Assembly: GCA_913061425.1 (NCBI GenBank)
Contig: CAJXUO010000022.1
Location: 1 to 9,739 of the forward strand
Direction of reading: 5' to 3'
DNA: 9,739 nucleotides
From: an uncultured Lutibacter sp.
Lineage (GTDB): Bacteria; Bacteroidota; Bacteroidia; Flavobacteriales; Flavobacteriaceae
Shown here: positions 5,887 through 9,739 of the stretch, piece after piece
Position numbering within the stretch: position 1 is the first letter of the stretch
Layout: each line of letters opens with the position of its first letter
Program-made: the position numbers and the translations under genes
Notes under the pieces: model-generated
Database searches by the model: none
Seen by the model: the letters and a program-made list of their open reading frames with translations, nothing else
Told to the model about the DNA's origin: nothing

Positions 5887-6408
5887 TTACTGTTTTATTT
5901 TTTTGAACGAAGTGTGTGAATGAATGATTTTCCACTCACCTTCTATTTTTTCTAAAACAGAAGTAGCAACTCCTTTACTCTCAATAGTACGTTCTTTAAT
6001 AGCTTTCGCCTTATCTCCCTTTAAAACAATAGTATATAGGTAATTTTCAGTTGTGTAAGCATAAGGTAAATTTACAGTCGCATCAATCTTATAGTTTGAG
6101 AACGTAAAGCGTTTAAAATGACCTAATTCTGGCCCTAAATGATGATCGATATAATCTTTGTAGGTTCCTTCAACTTTACCTTGTTCAAAAACTGTGGCAT
6201 CTTGAGTAAAGAGCTCAAAAGTACCTTCAGTTGTCAAGTTTTGTATTGCGTCTTTGTACGCTTTCATTACAGACAGTACTGTTTCTTTCTCTTTTGATAG
6301 ATCTGCTTTTTCTGTCTTATTTGTTACTACTTCCTTCTGTTGTTCTTTACAGCTGATAAGCAATACTGTAATTGTCATAATTATAAAAAGTGATTTTATT
6401 GTCTTCAT
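5887..6408 (-). CDS. NTF2-like (SnoaL/DUF4440-type) lipoprotein
   Basis: The 173-residue protein has a lipoprotein signal (MKTIKSLFIIMTITVLLISC, lipidated Cys20) and a Lys/Glu linker. From about residue 40 a cone-shaped NTF2-like domain follows. Its opening helix and loop, VMKAYKDAIQNLTTEGTFEL, lead into FTQDATVFEQGKVEGTYKDY, then strands FTFSNYKIDATVNLPYAYTT and ENYLYTIVLKG, and it ends VLEKIEGEWKIIHSHTSFKK, a very typical SnoaL/DUF4440 closing strand. Family members range from isomerases to pure binding modules, and no catalytic Asp/His set can be assigned here. The His residues in HHLGPELGHFKRF and HSHTSF could bind metal, by inference only. It lies 12 bp after the TolC stop. The TolC relic that follows it suggests that this gene, together with the present TolC, was brought into the operon. 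Confidence 0.85.
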   Translation of the reverse strand: MKTIKSLFIIMTITVLLISCKEQQKEVVTNKTEKADLSKEKETVLSVMKAYKDAIQNLTTEGTFELFTQDATVFEQGKVEGTYKDYIDHHLGPELGHFKRFTFSNYKIDATVNLPYAYTTENYLYTIVLKGDKAKAIKERTIESKGVATSVLEKIEGEWKIIHSHTSFKKIKQ

Positions 6409-6420
6409 TTTAATTAAAAT

Positions 6421-7656
6421 TTAATTTGTTAAATAGTTAATCATTGTCATTTGGATATAATATTCTTTTACCGCGCCTATTTGATTCATTTGAAACCTTA
6501 ATTGTAATTCCTGAATGTCTAAGACATCTTTAAAATCAATGGTTCCTGTTTCATAACTTTTAATTAAAATGTCCTCTGCATTTTTTGCTTGTTGTAAATT
6601 TTTAACTTGTGTTTCATAGCTAATTCTTGATGCTATTTTATTGTTTACAGCCTTGTCTAAAAGGGTTTCTAATCTATTTTGTCTGTCTTGTTTCTGAAAC
6701 GTAATTCCCTCTTGTTGTAATTTATTTTGTTTTGTTTTTGAATTGTATTTTTTATTCAAAATTGGAATTGATAGACTGATCATAGGCATCACAATATCTT
6801 TTCCATTATCTCCAAAGCTCATATTAGGACGTTCTGAAACAGCAATATAATCCAGACCAAATCCTACCATAGGCTTTCTTTCTTTCTGATTTAACAATTC
6901 TGATTGTTCCACAGATTGAAATAGTTTGTCATACTTCATCAACTCAGGGTGTACATCAATACTTTCCCCCTCTATTTCTATTACTTCTTTTGGAAGTATC
7001 AAGTTGCTTACAGTTGTTACTTCTGCTTCTTTTGCTCTATTTAACAGCTTATTCATCTGAGTTTGTTCTGCAATAAAATATCTAGCTAAAACTTGTCTTA
7101 GTTGTTCTAAATCATTTTGTCTCATTTGTAACCTCAACACATCTACTACTGATGCTTTTTCAACTTCAACAGATTTTAACGCCATGATTTCATACGTTTT
7201 TAACAATGCTATATTCTGATTCAGAATCTCTTGCCTTGCCTTCAATTCATAGAGCCTGTAATAAGATTTTGACACAGAGACAATTAACTTTCGTTTTGCG
7301 ATAGTAATGTCTATATACTTTGTATCAGCCATTGAACTCATATAATTTTGTCTCGCAGTAATAGAACCGAATGAGGGTAACATTTGCTTAGCAGAAACTT
7401 TGAATCTTTGAGCTCCTGTTCTTGTTTCTGGTTCACTTACGAAAAAACCCACGCCAAACTCAGTATTGGGTATTGTATTCACTTCATTAATTTTTTCTGA
7501 AGCTATTTTATAACGCACCTCAAATTTTTGAATTTTTGGATTGTTTTGTAGTGCTTCTTCTATTAATGAATCTAACTGTTGTGCATTTACAATTAAACTC
7601 AAGAAACAAGAAGTTAGAATTAGTGTTGTTTTTATATAAAATTGTGTGCGTCTCAT
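6421..7656 (-). CDS. cusC: TolC-family outer-membrane channel of metal efflux system (CusC/CzcC type)
   Basis: The 411-residue protein is the outer-membrane partner of the RND pump. It has a Sec signal peptide with likely cleavage after VNA (residue 25, before QQLDSL), so it is not lipidated, unlike E. coli CusC. The helical-hairpin repeats of the TolC fold are visible: LDSLIEEALQNNPKIQKFEV at the start, the strand region VSAKQMLPSFGSITARQNYM, and the second repeat opening with HPELMKYDKLFQSVEQSELL. The strand DIVMPMISLSIPILNKKYNS is the classic second-repeat P-x-x-S-x-S-x-P-I, and ETGTIDFKDVLDIQELQLRF ends the long helix. The Met/Gln/Lys-rich helices suit a coiled-coil barrel. The start codon overlaps the cusA stop (ATGA), so translation is coupled. 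The C-terminus YYIQMTMINYLTN recurs as a relic downstream. Confidence 0.93.
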   Translation of the reverse strand: MRRTQFYIKTTLILTSCFLSLIVNAQQLDSLIEEALQNNPKIQKFEVRYKIASEKINEVNTIPNTEFGVGFFVSEPETRTGAQRFKVSAKQMLPSFGSITARQNYMSSMADTKYIDITIAKRKLIVSVSKSYYRLYELKARQEILNQNIALLKTYEIMALKSVEVEKASVVDVLRLQMRQNDLEQLRQVLARYFIAEQTQMNKLLNRAKEAEVTTVSNLILPKEVIEIEGESIDVHPELMKYDKLFQSVEQSELLNQKERKPMVGFGLDYIAVSERPNMSFGDNGKDIVMPMISLSIPILNKKYNSKTKQNKLQQEGITFQKQDRQNRLETLLDKAVNNKIASRISYETQVKNLQQAKNAEDILIKSYETGTIDFKDVLDIQELQLRFQMNQIGAVKEYYIQMTMINYLTN

Positions 7657-9739
7657 TTTGTTGTTCTTTTAAGTTGAACTTCTGCTTTCCAGCTAAATAA
7701 TACTGGTACAACAAATAATGTAATCAAGGCAATAAGCATTCCGCCAAAACTTGGAATCGCCATAGGAATCATAATATCACTACCTCTTCCTGTTGATGTA
7801 AGAATTGGAAGTAAGGCTAATATGGTTGTTGCTGTAGTCATCAAACAAGGACGAATTCTTTTCTCTCCTGCTTCAACAATAGAAGCTCTAATATCTTTTT
7901 TGTTTGCAGGTTTATTTCTATCAAATGTTTGCGTTAAATAAGTTGCCATGACTACGCCATCATCTGTTGCAATTCCAAACAAGGCAATAAAACCAACCCA
8001 GACAGCGACACTTAAATTAATGGTGTGCATCTGAAATAAGTCTCTTAGATTTTCGCCAAAAAAATTGAAGTTTAAAAACCAATCTTGTCCGTAGAGCCAA
8101 ATCATAATAAACCCTCCAGCAAATGCGACAGCAATTCCCGTAAAAACCATCAAAGAAGTGGCTACCGAACGGAATTGAAAATAAAGGATTAAAAAGATAA
8201 TTGCTAAGGCTAAAGGAACTACTACAGATAATGTCTTTTCAGCTCGCAGTTGATTTTCATAAGTTCCCGTAAATTGATAGTTGATTCCTTTAGGAACAAT
8301 TAGTTCTCCTGAATCGATTTTTCCTTGAATTAAGGCTTGCGCATTTTCAACTACGTTTACTTCTGCAAAACCATCCAGTTTGTCAAACAATACATAACCT
8401 ACTAAAAAAGTGTCTTCACTTTTAATTACTTGTGGACCTTGTTCGTAACGAATTGTTGCTAATTCACTTAATGGAATAGGCCTTCCTTTTTCTACAGGAA
8501 TGTAAATTTGTTTTAAATCTGTAGGGTTTCCTCGTAATTCTCTAGGATAGCGAACACGAATGTCATAACGCTCTCTTCCTTCAACGGTTTGTGTTAGTAC
8601 CATTCCGCCAATGGCTACTTTTAAAACACGTTGCACATCTTCTATTGAAATACCATAACGAGCAATTTTAACTCTATCAATATCAATCAATAAGTATGGT
8701 TTTCCAACGATACGATCTGCAAAAACAGCTTCAACTTTTACACCTTCTGCTTGTTTCAAAAGACTCTCTAAATGCACTCCAAAAGCTTCAATTTCTTTTA
8801 AGTTTTGACCTTTCACCTTAATACCCATTGGAGCACGCATCCCTGTTTGTAGCATAACCAAGCGAGTTTCTATCGGTTGTAGTTTAGGTGCAGAAGTAAC
8901 CCCTGGCAATTTGGTTACACGAACAATTTCTTTCCAAATATCATTGGGTGATTTTATTTCTGGTCGCCAATTTCGATAAAATTCTCCGTTAGAATCTTTA
9001 ATTAGTTGCTCTCTGACTATTTCAGAGTTAATAATGATATTTTCTTTAGAATTGTTTGGGTTCCCAACAAAACTGCCGTCTTTTAGTTCAAACAGCCCTT
9101 TGTCATTTGTTTTATAACGTTGACGTTTTCCCTTAGCATTCAACATATATTCAGATCTATACTGAATCATATTTTCATACATGGATAGCGGTGCTGGATC
9201 TAAAGCAGATTCTGTTCGTCCTGCTTTTCCAACTACAGTTTTAATTTCTGGAATACTAGCAACTGCCATGTCTAACTGTTGTAACACTTTTTTGTTTTGC
9301 TCAACTCCTGAATGTGGCATTGATGTTGGCATTAACAAAAAAGATCCTTCATTTAAAGAGGGCATAAACTCTTTTCCTGTATTTTTCATGATCATAAAAC
9401 CAAGAACAACTAGTACTGTTGGAATGGATAAAAACAATAATTTATTTTCTAATGCCCAACGTAATATTCGAGTATAGTTTTTTCTAAATAACGTAAACAC
9501 TCCTAACAACCCAAAGCAGATAACTCCTACAAAAATCAGATTCCAAAAGATACTTCTATCTACTCCTAAAGGTCTCCAGTACTCAGCTAAAAGAAACACA
9601 ATAGCAGAAGCTGAAATAATGATATTAATGAAATTTGCTTTCTTTTCAGAAAACTTATGATTCGATTTTAAAAATGAGGTTGTAGCAAAAGCTATTAAAA
9701 TAATGCCTAACCAGTAGCCATATATTATCGCCAGTATTC
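7653..9739 (-). CDS. cusA: Heavy-metal efflux RND permease (CusA/CzcA), 5' end outside window
   Basis: The frame is open to the right edge, so 694 C-terminal residues of a protein expected to exceed 1,000 are visible. The GTG at 9599 is an internal Val, not a start, because coding continues upstream through a hydrophobic stretch (IIYGYWLGIILIAFATTSFL). Family marks: GKEFMPSLNEGSFLLMPTSM (HME-RND EFMP-EG), GKAGRTESALDPAPLSMYEN, RLVMLQTGMRAPMGIKVKG, IDIDRVKIARYGISIEDVQ, IGGMVLTQTVEGRERYDIRV, FTGTYENQLRAEK, transmembrane runs such as LSVVVPLALAIIFLILYFQF, ATDDGVVMATYL, and the C-terminal STGRGSDIMIPMAIPSFGGM. These proteins use the proton gradient to push Cu(I)/Ag(I) or Zn/Co/Cd from periplasm or cytoplasm out through the tripartite channel. 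The Met-rich surroundings favour the Cu/Ag class. A periplasmic segment of about 60 residues (around 8950-9150) is longer than in E. coli CusA. It is the upstream visible gene of the operon; no regulator is within view. Confidence 0.95.
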   Translation of the reverse strand, partial: ILAIIYGYWLGIILIAFATTSFLKSNHKFSEKKANFINIIISASAIVFLLAEYWRPLGVDRSIFWNLIFVGVICFGLLGVFTLFRKNYTRILRWALENKLLFLSIPTVLVVLGFMIMKNTGKEFMPSLNEGSFLLMPTSMPHSGVEQNKKVLQQLDMAVASIPEIKTVVGKAGRTESALDPAPLSMYENMIQYRSEYMLNAKGKRQRYKTNDKGLFELKDGSFVGNPNNSKENIIINSEIVREQLIKDSNGEFYRNWRPEIKSPNDIWKEIVRVTKLPGVTSAPKLQPIETRLVMLQTGMRAPMGIKVKGQNLKEIEAFGVHLESLLKQAEGVKVEAVFADRIVGKPYLLIDIDRVKIARYGISIEDVQRVLKVAIGGMVLTQTVEGRERYDIRVRYPRELRGNPTDLKQIYIPVEKGRPIPLSELATIRYEQGPQVIKSEDTFLVGYVLFDKLDGFAEVNVVENAQALIQGKIDSGELIVPKGINYQFTGTYENQLRAEKTLSVVVPLALAIIFLILYFQFRSVATSLMVFTGIAVAFAGGFIMIWLYGQDWFLNFNFFGENLRDLFQMHTINLSVAVWVGFIALFGIATDDGVVMATYLTQTFDRNKPANKKDIRASIVEAGEKRIRPCLMTTATTILALLPILTSTGRGSDIMIPMAIPSFGGMLIALITLFVVPVLFSWKAEVQLKRTTK

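Noticed and set aside
7520..7714. Minus-strand frame of 64 codons at the cusA/cusC junction
   Set aside because: It is a different frame of the overlapping cusA end and TolC signal peptide; both real frames are clearly supported.
9181..9477. Plus-strand open frame of 98 codons opposite the RND pump
   Set aside because: It lies wholly antisense to strongly conserved cusA coding sequence and its translation resembles no protein family.
9597..9599. GTG as the start codon of the RND pump
   Set aside because: The same frame continues open to the window edge with hydrophobic, membrane-like coding, and the N-terminal half of the pump is missing, so this is an internal Val.

Overview
The window is AT-rich and dense with genes, and reads as a chromosome piece from a marine or soil Flavobacteriia member (phylum Bacteroidota). 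The signs are very low GC, short lipoproteins with LxSC-type lipoboxes and Lys/Asn-rich N-termini, a short SSB without an acidic tail, and a Bacteroidota-style Cus/Czc metal-efflux operon with HMBD, DUF3347, DUF2911 and HMA domains. The first 20 bases are not biological: they equal the end of a Nextera (Tn5 mosaic end) sequencing adapter, so the left edge is a contig or read end.

Layout. Bases 82-967 (minus strand) hold a GNAT acetyltransferase gene overlapping a small zinc-ribbon gene. Bases 968-1165 are a divergent intergenic region with palindromes and three TACAA boxes exactly 10 bp apart. Bases 1166-1501 (plus strand) encode a short single-stranded-DNA-binding protein, followed by a strong hairpin at 1524-1558 that can terminate transcription from both sides. 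From 9739 down to 1557 everything lies on the minus strand and looks like one operon. In order of transcription it holds: the RND pump cusA/czcA (its 5' part is cut off by the window edge), a TolC-type outer-membrane channel, an NTF2-like lipoprotein, a lipoprotein related to acetolactate decarboxylase, an HMA-MauE membrane fusion, a DUF2911 lipoprotein, the membrane-fusion adaptor cusB with HMBD and DUF3347 domains, and a broken HMA-domain lipoprotein. Several junctions are ATGA overlaps or gaps of 2-16 bp.

Together the operon probably exports Cu(I)/Ag(I), or possibly Zn/Cd/Co, across both membranes (CusA-CusB-TolC). The accessory lipoproteins and the HMA-MauE protein would bind, buffer or redox-handle metal on the periplasmic side. 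The most interesting details are: (1) a relic of a second TolC C-terminus between the NTF2-like and decarboxylase-like genes, a scar of operon rearrangement; (2) the decarboxylase-like lipoprotein, which keeps the His-x-His-x10-His zinc site but seems to lack the catalytic Arg region; (3) the terminal HMA lipoprotein gene, decayed by two frameshifts and a nonsense codon; and (4) the HMA-MauE fusion. No CRISPR array, tRNA, rRNA or insertion sequence was seen.
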